DNA from: Prevotellaceae bacterium
Lineage (GTDB): Bacteria > Bacteroidota > Bacteroidia > Bacteroidales > UBA932
DNA length: 36,032 bases
Reading direction: 5' to 3'
Assembly (NCBI GenBank): GCA_031263585.1
Contig: JAISFN010000098.1
Location: 1-36,032 of the forward strand
Part shown: positions 1 to 8,207 of the stretch, piece after piece
Numbering within the stretch: the first letter of the stretch is position 1
Layout: each line of letters starts with the position of its first letter
The notes under the pieces: model-generated
The model's input: only the letters and a program-made list of their open reading frames with translations
Told to the model about the DNA's origin: nothing
The model's database searches: none
Program-made: the position numbers and the translations under genes

Positions 1-184
1 AAAGCAGATTATGAAATTTTCCCTGCAAATGTTTACCGGCATAAAACAGCCAAAAATGTTTCAGATTGCGAAAAATGCCGTAGTGAAAACAAATTATAAA
101 GGTAATAATTTCAGCATCGAAATCGTCTGCAACACAATAAATTTCAATAATTTTATCAGTGGCAAGTTGTGCCGTAATCTTTAC
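1..184 (-). pseudogene. IS982-family transposase fragment, N-terminal part, cut by the window edge
   Basis: Read on the minus strand from about 181 down to 1, one frame gives a peptide starting KITAQLATDKIIEIYCVADDF and, after a gap, FRNLKHFWLFYAGKHL. The first block matches the start of IS982-type transposases, and the FRN-KH-Y/F block matches the conserved segment that precedes SYNRF in that family. The linker between them is much shorter than in intact members, which suggests an internal deletion. The codon before the first Lys is GTA, preceded by a stop, so no good start is visible. It runs off the left edge. The catalytic residues lie outside the window. Family assignment is from remembered motifs, not a search. 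Confidence 0.6.
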
Positions 185-408
185 TTATATTATTGATTTT
201 TAGCTATAAATATAATGAAAATTAACCAACTTGCCAATTTTTTTCATGCTCTTCTTATGTTGAGCTCAGGTTAATATTCTCGTCCGGTTGCCCTAAAACG
301 TTGCGTAGATATAAAACAATACGACAATAAATGTTTTAAAGCACTTGGTTGTATCTGTTTCTGTATAATTCCTGTTATGCAACAGCTACGTATATAAAAA
401 TAATCTTT

Positions 409-416
409 TACTTTTG
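409..416 (+). promoter_or_regulatory. Bacteroidota -7 promoter element for hpt-adk
   Basis: TACTTTTG matches the Bacteroidota -7 consensus TAnnTTTG and would place the transcript start near 423, about 22 bases before the hpt start. No clear -33 TTTG is visible at the right distance, so the call rests on the -7 element and its position. Confidence 0.45.
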
Positions 417-444
417 TTAGTTAAACTGAAAACTTGTAATAGTC

Positions 445-987
445 ATGAAACAGCTTACATTACACGACAAAAAGTTTGAATTGAGCATTCCTTATGCCGA
501 CATAGCCAAGGTTATTGAGGAAGTTGCCCTGCAAATAACCCAAGATCTTAAAGACGAGCATAACCCTGTATTTTTGAGCATTTTGAACGGTTCATTTATG
601 TTTACCTGCGATTTGCTTAAGCATATCCCTTTTAACTGCGAAATATCGTTTATAAAAATGGCTTCGTATGAGGGAACCTGTACTACCGGAACCGTGAATG
701 AAATACTCGGGCTGGATACAATTATTGAAGGGCGTACGGTTGTAATTATCGAGGATATTGTAGACTCGGGAAATACCCTTGAAAAACTGATTAACATATT
801 ATTGAAAAAATACCCGAAACAGCTGAAAATAGCAACTTTATTGTATAAACCCGATGCTTATACAAAAAACATAAAAATAGATTACATCGGTAAAAGCATA
901 CCCAATGATTTTATCATAGGCTTTGGGTTGGATTACAATAAATTGGGGCGTAACTATCCCGATATTTATTCGCTGGTAAAAAAATAA
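445..987 (+). CDS. hpt: hypoxanthine phosphoribosyltransferase
   Basis: Purine salvage enzyme that transfers the phosphoribosyl group of PRPP to hypoxanthine (often also guanine), giving IMP or GMP; cytosolic. The 180-residue length is normal for the family. Seen in the sequence: the LNGSFMF segment near residue 50, the acidic PRPP-binding loop VVIIEDIVDSGNTL near residues 98-111, and a C-terminal segment IGFGLDYNKLGRN that contacts the base and metal. The ATG follows a -7 promoter element by about 30 bases. The adenylate kinase gene follows after 42 bases on the same strand, so the two probably form a purine-nucleotide operon. Confidence 0.95.
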   Translation: MKQLTLHDKKFELSIPYADIAKVIEEVALQITQDLKDEHNPVFLSILNGSFMFTCDLLKHIPFNCEISFIKMASYEGTCTTGTVNEILGLDTIIEGRTVVIIEDIVDSGNTLEKLINILLKKYPKQLKIATLLYKPDAYTKNIKIDYIGKSIPNDFIIGFGLDYNKLGRNYPDIYSLVKK

Positions 988-1029
988 CATCCTGCTCACC
1001 ATAAATTTCCACTTAATGAATTTTTACTT

Positions 1030-1602
1030 ATGTTTAATCTTGTTTTATTTGGGCCTCCGGGTTCGGGCAAAGGAACGCAGGCAGCTAAACTTGTTGAAAA
1101 TTATAATTTTGTACACCTATCGACAGGAGATGTCCTGCGCGAAGAAATGCGTAAAGGCACGCCTGTGGGACTTGAGGCAAAAACGCTTATCGACCGCGGA
1201 GAATTAGTTCCCGACGAAGTTGTTATCGAAATAATACGCTCGCGCATAAAAGGACTGAACAATGTAGAAGGGTTTATTTTCGACGGGTTTCCTCGTACAA
1301 CCAGGCAAGCCGAAGAACTTGACAAAATGTTGGAGGAGGAAGGCATGGCTATCGATTTAATGATTACATTTGATGTTGACGAAGATGTAATTATCAGCCG
1401 GATACTGGAACGTGGAAAAGACTCAGGACGTGCGGACGACCAAAATCCCGAAATTATTAAAAATCGGATTAAAATTTATCATGACCAAACAGTTGTGGTA
1501 GCCCACCATTACCGCAAACAAAACAAATACGCATCTGTCAATAACATGGGAACTATTGACGAAACATTCAGTAAATTGAGTAAACACATCTATAAAAATT
1601 GA
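1030..1602 (+). CDS. adk: adenylate kinase (short form)
   Basis: Converts ATP plus AMP to two ADP; cytosolic and normally essential. The 190-residue protein starts with the P-loop GPPGSGKGTQ (about residues 8-17), then STGDVLRE, the AMP-binding region, DGFPRTTRQAEELD, and a very short lid segment (RILERGKDSGRADDQNPE) in place of the long zinc-binding lid. This short form is usual in Bacteroidota. The start at 1030 sets the P-loop at the normal distance from the N-terminus; an ATG 14 bases upstream is in another frame. It sits 42 bases after hpt and is probably cotranscribed. Confidence 0.96.
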   Translation: MFNLVLFGPPGSGKGTQAAKLVENYNFVHLSTGDVLREEMRKGTPVGLEAKTLIDRGELVPDEVVIEIIRSRIKGLNNVEGFIFDGFPRTTRQAEELDKMLEEEGMAIDLMITFDVDEDVIISRILERGKDSGRADDQNPEIIKNRIKIYHDQTVVVAHHYRKQNKYASVNNMGTIDETFSKLSKHIYKN

Positions 1603-1662
1603 CGATTTTAGGGCTATCTAGCAAGTTAAAATATTTATATACAATAACTTTTACTTATTTTT

Positions 1663-1716
1663 GAGGCTGTCTCATATATAGTAAAGCCATGCAGAAGGAT
1701 TCGCGCGGTAGCAGTG
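1663..1716 (+). repeat. Dispersed repeat R1, copy A (truncated)
   Basis: It begins GAGGCTGTCTC and ends GCGCGGTAGCAGTG. The same opening (GAGAGGTTGTCTC) and close (AGCGCGGTAGCAATG) frame copy B at 4396-4482, and the closing block recurs in copy C at 35701-35782. The middle is shorter than in B and C. Aligned by eye. Confidence 0.5.
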
Positions 1717-1805
1717 AAGCATCTTGTACCTCATCATATCATATAAAGAGATCCTTCGTTCCACTTAGGATGATAAGATATAGCAATAGGTGTTTTTAAG
1801 AACTC

Positions 1806-1887
1806 ATATAATGTCTAATAAATATTTACGCAAATATTACCGGTATTTGTCGCATTATCACGATTTTTAAAATCTTAAATCAAAAAT
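1806..1887 (+). repeat. AT-rich direct repeat, left copy, beside the hydrolase gene
   Basis: This segment aligns by eye over most of its length, with small gaps, to 4301-4389 in the same orientation: ATATAATGTCTAATAAATAT against ATATAAAGTCCAATAAATAT, then matching blocks ending AAATCAAAAAT / CAATCAAAAAT. The two copies bracket the hydrolase gene. Confidence 0.55.
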
Positions 1888-1903
1888 TATAAAATGCCCC
1901 CGC

Positions 1904-4153
1904 TTAATTTACTCCAATTTTATCAATAATTATTTCTCCCTTATTGGTTTTATCAAAAATAAAACGTATTTGTTCTATTTCCATAGGATTAAAATTTTCA
2001 TCTTCTTTTTTAAACGCATCAAACGGCAGTTTAACATATTGCAGAACCCTCTCAAACGAATCGTCGTTGCCGATACCCTTAATAAAATTACATTTGGATA
2101 GTTTTATTTTTAAAGCCGGCGGCAAGATAATAAAATCATTAAACTCTTTTTTTACACTTGTTGCGTGTGTTGCCAGTTCAATTGTAAAGTTAACGGTATC
2201 AAGCTTATCATCGTTATTACAAATGAAAAAGAAAAGATTTTCGGGCAAATCTACATTTAGTTTTTTCAGGGTACTATTGGTAATTGTAACTGTGTATTGT
2301 GCTGCTCCTGTTATTGTTGTGTCCGTTTTATCCCAACCGAGATAAACGCCCGCGTTATGCTGAGAACTGGCATTGTTGTTCCGGAATGTTAATGAATTTT
2401 CTTTCCATGTTTTTAAATTTTCTCCCTCAGTTTTACAACCGGCAATACTGGCGGTAGTTACATCGAAATCCTCCTCAAAGTCGGCTATGTATTTAAATTC
2501 GGGATCCTCGAATTGGTTGAAATAATAATCTTTAGGTAAAAATTTACGGGCATACCTATAATCTTTCATAATCGGCATATACTCTTTTTTACCTTTTAGT
2601 GTAATATCCAAAAAGGCAGCAATGTAGCTTTTGGCAACCTGCCGTTGGTCGTCGCCGTTCATTATCGAGTTCATGTTTATGAACCAGGATCCCGGGAATT
2701 TTTTGAAATCCTTGTCCCACGATGTGTTGAAGTAAGCGTGATTGGCGCGGTAGATAAAAATGGCCGATTTGAAATGGTAATCCCCATCTGTAAATTTCAT
2801 CCGGTTGTAGGTTCTGTTTCCGGTAAACCAGTATACATCTTCATCGTAGCCGCCGTGTAATAAAAGATAATCAATATCTTTCACTACTAATGGAACCTCC
2901 TTTTTAGGGTTGTATGTATCAACTGGGGCGATTTGCACAATGCTTTTTATCGAAAAATTAAAGTCGAATTTTTGTTTTGCATCAACCTGATAGCGTTCGA
3001 GTTTGTTTATTTCGGCGGCAACAACAACGGCCGCGCCTCCGCGCGAATGGCCTATCAGCGAGATATTATCCATATCCACTTTATTGTAAAACACATTTGT
3101 ACTATCCTTGTTCCACGCTCTCCAGTTTTCCAGGTGTTTGAGCATCAGCCAGCCCCGTGTAAAATTTTCATCTTGCTGATAATCGCCCATCCATCCGCCG
3201 TTAATAAAATTCTCGTCAATCGATACAAGGATATAGCCTTTACTGGCCAACAGTTCACCAAGATAATCATAACCGGGATCTGAGAAATCCTGCATTGAGT
3301 GGTTCCCATGTACAATCAACACCAGCGGAAAGCTCCCTTCGCCGTCGGGATACCATACGCGCCCGTTAATGGGGTAATTTTTGGCATTAAACCCCCAGTA
3401 TAATTTACGGAGTTTATTCCCCAGTCCTGATGTTTTATCAAAAAACGGAGTAGCATCTACCGAGTCGGTAATTATATCGGCGTTTTTGCCGAATTCAGTC
3501 CGGTATTTATCTTTTCCACTCCCATAAAATAATGTTTTTGTAACGTAACTACCATTGGCCGAAGGGTCAGTAAAACTGGCCTTTGTGGGCTGCACTATAT
3601 TTTGGCTCCAATACTCGTCCGTTACTTCAATTGTTTTATCTCCAACATTTCTTATTAGAATATAAAAAACAAAAATATTTGCAACTACGGCAATCGTAAT
3701 CAATGGAATGGATATAAATTTTTTGATGTTACAGCTTAAGGCAAATGCAATAAGGCAACCACACACCAACTCGAATAAAATAAAATATTGTAAAAACGAA
3801 TTATCCAGAATACAAACACTAACAATATAGGATGTGAGAAGCATGCTAACAAATATAGGATTAAAATTTTTGACAATGTTAAAAAGCCAGTGGCATATAA
3901 AAAAGGCTAGACCGCATACTAAAATTACAATAATGACTATTAAGAAGAAATCGAATATTGGGGATATTCCCGTTTTGATTCCCAAGCCAAAAACTATCAA
4001 ATAAAAAATAAAGGCTAATGCCCCTCCGATTGTAGCTCCTTTCCACGATTTTTGGAAGAAAATAACAATTCCAGAACTTACTATCCCGGTTATTTTAGTC
4101 CTCCACGATTTCTTTTTTTTCTCCGGATTCAGATTTAATGATTTCGTTGCCAT
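1904..4153 (-). CDS. membrane-anchored alpha/beta hydrolase
   Basis: The 749-residue protein has three parts. After a Lys-rich start (EKKKKSWR), residues about 40-170 hold roughly five hydrophobic membrane segments. Residues about 265-520 form an alpha/beta-hydrolase domain: VHGNH at 281-285 (oxyanion region), nucleophile elbow GHSRGG with Ser370, an acid in GGYDEDV (Asp437 or Asp439), and His472 in RANHAYF, giving a complete Ser-Asp-His triad. The rest (about 560-749) is rich in beta strands and could be a carbohydrate-binding-like sandwich. The fold resembles PET-hydrolase/dienelactone-hydrolase-like serine esterases; the substrate is unknown. The catalytic part probably lies in the periplasm. 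It is a single gene, convergent with adk, lying between two direct repeats. Catalytic class is well supported; the role is not. Confidence 0.8.
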   Translation of the reverse strand: MATKSLNLNPEKKKKSWRTKITGIVSSGIVIFFQKSWKGATIGGALAFIFYLIVFGLGIKTGISPIFDFFLIVIIVILVCGLAFFICHWLFNIVKNFNPIFVSMLLTSYIVSVCILDNSFLQYFILFELVCGCLIAFALSCNIKKFISIPLITIAVVANIFVFYILIRNVGDKTIEVTDEYWSQNIVQPTKASFTDPSANGSYVTKTLFYGSGKDKYRTEFGKNADIITDSVDATPFFDKTSGLGNKLRKLYWGFNAKNYPINGRVWYPDGEGSFPLVLIVHGNHSMQDFSDPGYDYLGELLASKGYILVSIDENFINGGWMGDYQQDENFTRGWLMLKHLENWRAWNKDSTNVFYNKVDMDNISLIGHSRGGAAVVVAAEINKLERYQVDAKQKFDFNFSIKSIVQIAPVDTYNPKKEVPLVVKDIDYLLLHGGYDEDVYWFTGNRTYNRMKFTDGDYHFKSAIFIYRANHAYFNTSWDKDFKKFPGSWFINMNSIMNGDDQRQVAKSYIAAFLDITLKGKKEYMPIMKDYRYARKFLPKDYYFNQFEDPEFKYIADFEEDFDVTTASIAGCKTEGENLKTWKENSLTFRNNNASSQHNAGVYLGWDKTDTTITGAAQYTVTITNSTLKKLNVDLPENLFFFICNNDDKLDTVNFTIELATHATSVKKEFNDFIILPPALKIKLSKCNFIKGIGNDDSFERVLQYVKLPFDAFKKEDENFNPMEIEQIRFIFDKTNKGEIIIDKIGVN

Positions 4154-4300
4154 AAGTTTGTTATTTATAGGGTTGAAGATAATTTTATCTATTTGTAGAT
4201 AACAATATAACGCAATTTATACCATTTTGTTACATCGAAATCATCTTTTTCTTTTCAGATCGACTTAAATTTCCGTTATTCTACTTATTGCCTATTATTT

Positions 4301-4389
4301 ATATAAAGTCCAATAAATATTCACATAAATATTACTGATATTTATCATATTATTAATGTTTTAAAAATAAAAATCTTCAATCAAAAATC
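4301..4389 (+). repeat. AT-rich direct repeat, right copy, beside the hydrolase gene
   Basis: Partner of 1806-1887 in the same orientation. Shared blocks include AATAAATATT, AAATATTAC and ATCAAAAAT. It directly adjoins R1 copy B, whereas at the left copy the R1 element lies about 90 bases further out. Confidence 0.55.
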
Positions 4390-4395
4390 TTTAAT

Positions 4396-4482
4396 GAGAG
4401 GTTGTCTCTATTACTTCCGCACGATTATATCACGTGGGAATGTGATAGTAATGCCGCGCGAAAGGATTAGCGCGGTAGCAAT
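4396..4482 (+). repeat. Dispersed repeat R1, copy B
   Basis: Shares CCGCACGATTRTATCAC and ATGCCGCRCGAAARGATT followed by GCGGTAGC/ACGGTAGC with copy C at 35701-35782. The segment CCGCGC-GAAAGGATTA-GCGCGG can form a six-base-pair GC hairpin. No coding potential seen. Confidence 0.6.
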
Positions 4483-4544
4483 GGAAAAATCTAGAATCTT
4501 CAATACATAATAACGTGCTTGTTTTAAAGTTGTTAAAAATAATA

Positions 4545-4552
4545 TACTTTTG
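4545..4552 (+). promoter_or_regulatory. Promoter-like -7 element with no gene behind it
   Basis: TACTTTTG fits TAnnTTTG. The first ATG downstream, at 4576, opens a frame of only three codons. Either a gene behind it has been lost, or this is a chance match in AT-rich DNA. Confidence 0.25.
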
Positions 4553-4622
4553 TGGCAGTATAACAAGGTAAAGGTATGAAAAAATAATAGAACAATAAAT
4601 TATTTATATACAGTAATATACA

Positions 4623-4709
4623 TTTAATTATTGATGTAAAAATGAAGAATACAGAATTACCTGCGGTGAGCCCGCAAAGTTCGCTTGCTTCATTTATGCC
4701 TTACAATGA
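4623..4709 (+). repeat. Dispersed repeat R2, copy 1
   Basis: Matches 33060-33149 by eye. Both have TTATTGAT(G/A)TA, then ATGAAGAATAC, GATTACCTGCG/AATTACCTGCG, a variable middle with a GCTCGGTTG or GTTCGCTTG core, and CTTACAATGACGT. The last bases overlap the stop codon of the IS110 remnant, so the two sequences abut or share an edge. Confidence 0.55.
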
Positions 4710-5250
4710 CGTTCTTTGATTAATATACACTTTCTTATTTTTCAACATGGTATAAAAAACTGTCGCTATTTTTCTGGCTACAGCTTTAATTGCCGTTTTA
4801 GAACCTTTATATACCGATAACTTTCGATATAAATGTCAAAACGCTTCCTGCTAGTTCCTCAAAATTTGGGCAGCTAAACGAAAAGCCTGTGTGGAAACAT
4901 TATTTGTAAAGCGTTTTTTGCGCTCTATTACCTCTTGATTTCTTTATGCCCTGACTGAGGCTCAGCCACCAACTGGCAAAATATTCGGGACTCGCCCATT
5001 TTTCCATATTCATACCTGTTACCAGTATTATTTTCTTATTCAGTCTTAGGGTTGAATATAAATCAATCCCGCTCATTCTTTTTAAATACTTCTGCGCATT
5101 AATTTGCCGTTCATCATTTCTTGTTTTTTTCTTTTTTGCCGGTATTTCTGCCGAAGTGGGCAAAACCCGTTTCAGGATGCTTTTTATTAATGAATCATAT
5201 CCCCTCGTTTACCTAATAAAATCATATTCATGGAGTTTCATCATTAACAA
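4701..5250 (-). pseudogene. IS110-family transposase remnant (C-terminal half, frameshifted)
   Basis: Read on the minus strand in pieces. 5163-4900 gives KYLKRMSGIDLYSTLRL and WASPEYFASWWLSLSQ, the conserved GvDL and W-F-SW-gL-P block of IS110/IS116 transposases. After a frameshift, LAAQIL follows, and then, ending at the stop codon at 4701-4703, KGSKTAIKAVARKIATVFYT, the conserved C-terminal block. Upstream of 5163 another frame carries YDSLIKSILKRV. The N-terminal DEDD nuclease half is not seen. Several frameshifts make it nonfunctional. Family recognition is confident; exact edges are not. Confidence 0.8.
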
Positions 5251-5306
5251 ATTTACGCATTCTTTTTTGTAAATCCCTTTCAACAATAAAAGATGGGATT
5301 GAAACC

Positions 5307-5996
5307 ATGGAAAAGATTCCAGAGGAACAGAGGGCTGTATTGCAGTATGTTACTTTGGATTTATCTGAAAGCATGAACGGGATATGCGTAGTTGCTTCCC
5401 GAAGGCTTCACGTGTTATTGAAAGGTTGAACATCCGGATGTCGGCTTCTGAGGTTGTTCAGAAAATCCGCATCAAACATCGCTGGGAAAACATTCAGAAA
5501 GAAACCCTCTGCAAAGAAGTGGTCAAAGGAAAGAGGGAAAAATATTGTCCAAAACATTTTGAAAATGAGAATACCCGAAAAAAAGTTGTCACTGGAAGCC
5601 GTTACCTGCTTTTCAAGTCAGGAGAGAAATGGACGAATACCCAACGCAAACGCGCCAAAATCCTGTTCGAACAATATCCCCACATAAGGGGAAAGCTTAT
5701 TCGCTCTCCCACAGCCTGCGAATAATATTTAACAAACGCTCCATCAAAGAAAGCGCCCGACTAAACATGGCCCGATGGTACAATAAGCTAGAAGAAGCCG
5801 GATGCCTCTCGCCCAACGTTATTGCAGCAAGTTTTTACGAACACAGCGAGGAAATATTAAACTTTTATACTAACCGATCCACTAATGCGGCGACGGAAGC
5901 TTTCAACTCAAAAATCAAATCTTTCTAGGCTGAACTCAGGAGAGTTCTTGATATTCCTTGTTTTTTCGCCGACTATCAAAGCTTTATGCCTAAATA
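5307..5996 (+). pseudogene. ISL3-family (IS204/IS1001-type) transposase remnant, multiply frameshifted
   Basis: Successive frames rebuild an ISL3 DDE domain. VTLDLSESMNG (from 5307) holds the first catalytic Asp. After a shift near 5383 comes CFPKASRVIERLNIR, matching the usual FPxAxxVIDRFHV, then QKIRIKHRWE and RYLLFKSGEKWT. After another shift near 5690 come NMARWYNKLEEAG and LNFYTNRSTNAATEAFNSKI, with the last catalytic acid in TEAFNSKIK. A TAG at about 5926 interrupts the usual FRAxLRGV, and the frame continues as AELRRVLDIPCFF. The N-terminal zinc finger and HTH are missing. Clearly dead. Confidence 0.85.
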
Positions 5997-6069
5997 CAGA
6001 ATTTTGCAGGTGAGCCGATTACACACCTGATTGCACACTTTTTTTAGCATTCAAAATGTATAAAATAAA

Positions 6070-6105
6070 AAATCCTCAAAAAAACACATTTATTTTCAAG
6101 GATTT
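6070..6105 (-). terminator. Rho-independent terminator of tRNA-Gly
   Basis: On the minus strand AAATCCT and AGGATTT form the base of a stem that extends through T-G and A-T pairs, followed by a T-rich tail. It lies 12 bases after the tRNA 3' end. Confidence 0.65.
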
Positions 6106-6117
6106 ACTTATAATTAG

Positions 6118-6190
6118 AGCGGAAAACGAGACTCGAACTCGCGACCCTAACCTTGGCAAGGTTATGCTCTACCAACTGAGCTATTTCCGC
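6118..6190 (-). tRNA. tRNA-Gly (anticodon GCC)
   Basis: The 73-base cloverleaf reads cleanly on the minus strand: acceptor arms GCGGAAA / TTTCCGC, D arm GCTC-AGTTGGTA-GAGC, anticodon stem TAACC/GGTTA with loop TTGCCAA (anticodon GCC at 6155-6157), a five-base variable loop, T arm GCGAG-TTCGAGT-CTCGT, and discriminator T. CCA is not encoded. The glycyl-tRNA synthetase gene that charges it lies about 3 kb away. The ISL3 remnant ends about 120 bases from its 3' end, so it may have been an insertion neighbourhood. Confidence 0.95.
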
Positions 6191-6290
6191 ATTATTTTCG
6201 GATACAAATATAGTATATTTTTTTCAGTTATAAAACTTCACAGCAAAAATCTTTTACTAAATTTATATCTATTTTATTTTCAGCAATATA

Positions 6291-6851
6291 TTAAAATAAA
6301 TATCCTATTGAAAGATTAAATACCCTGTTTTTAAAAGAAACCGATGAATTATCACTCAAGTCTGTTAATCCCCAATCGTATTTAAAGGCCACCTGAAGAT
6401 GATTAAGTATCTCAATTCCTGCACCTAAGCCGATACCCCAATTGCTACGGTTAATATCATCCCAATTATCCCGCTTACTCGATTTTTTCACGGCATATCC
6501 CCAATACGGGCCTCCCTGAACAAACGGGCGTACCACTTTTAAATCGATGCCCCATTGCAAATTAACCGGAATTTGAAAATAGCCAAACTTATCCGAATCA
6601 CTACCTGATGTTGTATACAGTAACTCGGGATGTACCGCCAACCCAATAATAGGTATTTTAACACGTGTCATTACACCCACCTGAAAACCTGTAGCCGAAT
6701 TATTATCAATCATATTGCCAACATTACTGCTCCAGTTAAATTTACTGAAAGTGGCGCCTGCCTTAATCCCAAAACGGAATATTTGTGCTTGTGAATTGTT
6801 TGCAAATAACAAGCAACTGGCAACAATTACAAAAAAAAATATATGTTTCAT
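6291..6851 (-). CDS. outer-membrane beta-barrel protein (porin-like, PorT/OMP_b-brl type)
   Basis: 186 residues. A signal peptide (MKHIFFFVIVASCLLFANNSQAQ) is followed by FRFGIKAGATFSKFNW, typical of small Bacteroidota outer-membrane beta-barrel proteins, and alternating hydrophobic strands with Gly/aromatic residues. The end FNLSIGYLF finishes in Phe, as expected for BAM-assembled barrels. About eight strands would fit the length. No specific function can be read. It is flanked by the tRNA gene and IS remnants and is transcribed alone. Confidence 0.8.
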   Translation of the reverse strand: MKHIFFFVIVASCLLFANNSQAQIFRFGIKAGATFSKFNWSSNVGNMIDNNSATGFQVGVMTRVKIPIIGLAVHPELLYTTSGSDSDKFGYFQIPVNLQWGIDLKVVRPFVQGGPYWGYAVKKSSKRDNWDDINRSNWGIGLGAGIEILNHLQVAFKYDWGLTDLSDNSSVSFKNRVFNLSIGYLF

Positions 6852-7302
6852 GTTGTTTAATTTTACAAATTACACATGTAAAAACATTTGCGTGGTCAAA
6901 ATGTTTTTCAACCGGCAAATATTTAAATTTTCCAGATTACAAAACTACTATTTTAATTTAAATTAACAAGTTGAAACTTATATTTTCATACGTAAATAAA
7001 TTATAGTTAATAGTCTCCCAAGAGGAGTTATTTTATAAAATGATTATTTGAGACACAACAAAAGAGAGCGCTTATCGAGATAAATGTACGGTTATTGGAT
7101 ATAGGAAAAGGAAACAGCCAAGAATATTAATATTTCATACACATGCTTACAGAACACAATCTTCGGCGCTTAGGCTGTTAAAGTTAGTCTCATAATATTC
7201 TTATTTTAAATAATTTATATTTAATCTGGCAAAATGATTAAATTAAGAAGCTGTTTGAGTTATTTTTTTGGAAAAAAGCAGAAAGAACATTAAGTTTGTT
7301 TA
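6852..7302. other. Intergenic stretch upstream of the barrel gene, before the IS5 remnant
   Basis: I see no gene or RNA. The promoter of the barrel gene should lie near 6860-6900, but only a near match (TAATTTG on the minus strand) is visible. GAAGCTGTTTGAG near 7249 could be the left end of the IS5-type element, since its transposase starts about 50 bases further on; no right-end partner was found. Confidence 0.35.
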
Positions 7303-7600
7303 ATGCGACTCAAACAATACAATTCCGACCTCACTGCCAAAGGCTGGCAAGTTATACAAAAAGTGATTCATGAGCAAAGAAAGAGCAAATGGAATTTGCA
7401 GGAAATAGTCAATGCCATTTTTTACCTGACAAAAAACGGTTGTCTGTTGCATGACCTCCCAGGAGAGTTTCCTTCATGGTCAACCGTGTATTGGTACTAT
7501 ATCAAATGGGTAAGGGATGGAACCTGAAAAAATATCAATCGTAGTCTGGTAGCGGAGAACAGGGTTTCAAACGACTTTAAATCCGCAGATATTTGTATTT
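7303..7600 (+). pseudogene. IS5-family transposase remnant (N-terminal DUF4096-like part)
   Basis: 74 codons give MRLKQYNSDLTAKGWQVI, QEIVNAIFYLTKNGCLLHDLP and FPSWSTVYWYYIKWVRDG, the hallmark N-terminal region of IS5-family transposases (usually ending W-DG-x-W). A stop follows at 7525-7527; in another frame the sequence continues as NINRSLVAENR, the expected next segment, until about 7600. The catalytic DDE region is absent, so this is a truncated and frameshifted remnant. Confidence 0.8.
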
Positions 7601-7703
7601 ATATATTATTCAAAGTATTGAAATAAAATAATTTACCAAACACTTTGCCATGTGCAAGAGTTCACTTATTTTTATGCATCACTAAAAAACAAGGTCTTGC
7701 GCG

Positions 7704-8207
7704 ATGAAAATACAAAAACAATTACAAACTATCATTTCTTTTGCGGGAATTTCTTTCGCTATTGAAGAATTTAACAATTGCGGCCTCTCCAACATAATAG
7801 ACAACAGTCTGGGTGAAAGCAATTTGTCCGGCTATCAGTATAGTGATATAATTCGTGGCTGGTTTTCCGTTTTCTTTTCCGGAGGCGATGTTGCCGAAAA
7901 CATTAATTTCCACCTGCACGACTCGTTAGCGTGCATTCCCGGCAACCGTGTGCTGGGCCCGAATACGCTGTTGCGAGGGATAAAAAAATTGACAACCGGG
8001 GGTGAAGTCGTTAAATCGACAAGCGGGAAGGAATATCAATTCAACATCAACCATGGGATGAACAATTTGAATGTTAAGTCATTGCCTTTGACTAAGCAAC
8101 TGAGGAAAGGTCAATTTTACGATTTCGATTACGACAATCAAATCATCGAACATGAGAAATACGATTCCAAACGGACTTACAAACATAATACGGGCTATTT
8201 TCCATGA
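7704..8207 (+). pseudogene. IS1380-family transposase remnant (N-terminal part)
   Basis: The 167-codon frame reads MKIQKQLQTIISFAGISF, then NFHLHD and IPGNRVLGPNTLLRGIKKL, and near the end YDFDYDNQIIEHEKYDSK and YKHNTGYFP, all conserved in IS1380-type transposases of Bacteroidota. The frame is about one third to two fifths of the normal length and lacks the later catalytic residues. It stops at 8205-8207, inside the truncated tail of a converging IS4-type transposase. The gene was cut when one element or a deletion joined the two. Confidence 0.8.

Larger units (their letters stand above)
1603..1903. other. Intergenic region between convergent adk and hydrolase genes, made of repeats
   Basis: No coding sequence seen. 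It holds a truncated copy of dispersed repeat family R1 (1663-1716, ending GCGCGGTAGCAGTG), a segment GAGATCCTTCGTTCCACTTA near 1748-1768 that resembles dispersed repeats common in Bacteroidota intergenic DNA, and the first member of an AT-rich direct repeat pair (1806-1887). Confidence 0.6.
4154..4700. other. Intergenic repeat cluster upstream of the hydrolase gene
   Basis: No intact gene seen. It contains the right copy of the hydrolase-flanking direct repeat (4301-4389), R1 copy B (4396-4482), a promoter-like TACTTTTG (4545-4552) followed only by a three-codon reading frame (ATG at 4576), and R2 copy 1 (4623-4709), which runs into the end of the IS110 remnant. Confidence 0.55.

Noticed and set aside
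11-196. A 61-codon plus-strand reading frame at the window start
   Set aside because: The minus strand of the same stretch encodes recognisable IS982 transposase blocks, so the plus-strand frame is a shadow.
7020-7250. A small gene before the IS5 remnant
   Set aside because: No frame has a start, length or motif that stands out from AT-rich intergenic DNA.
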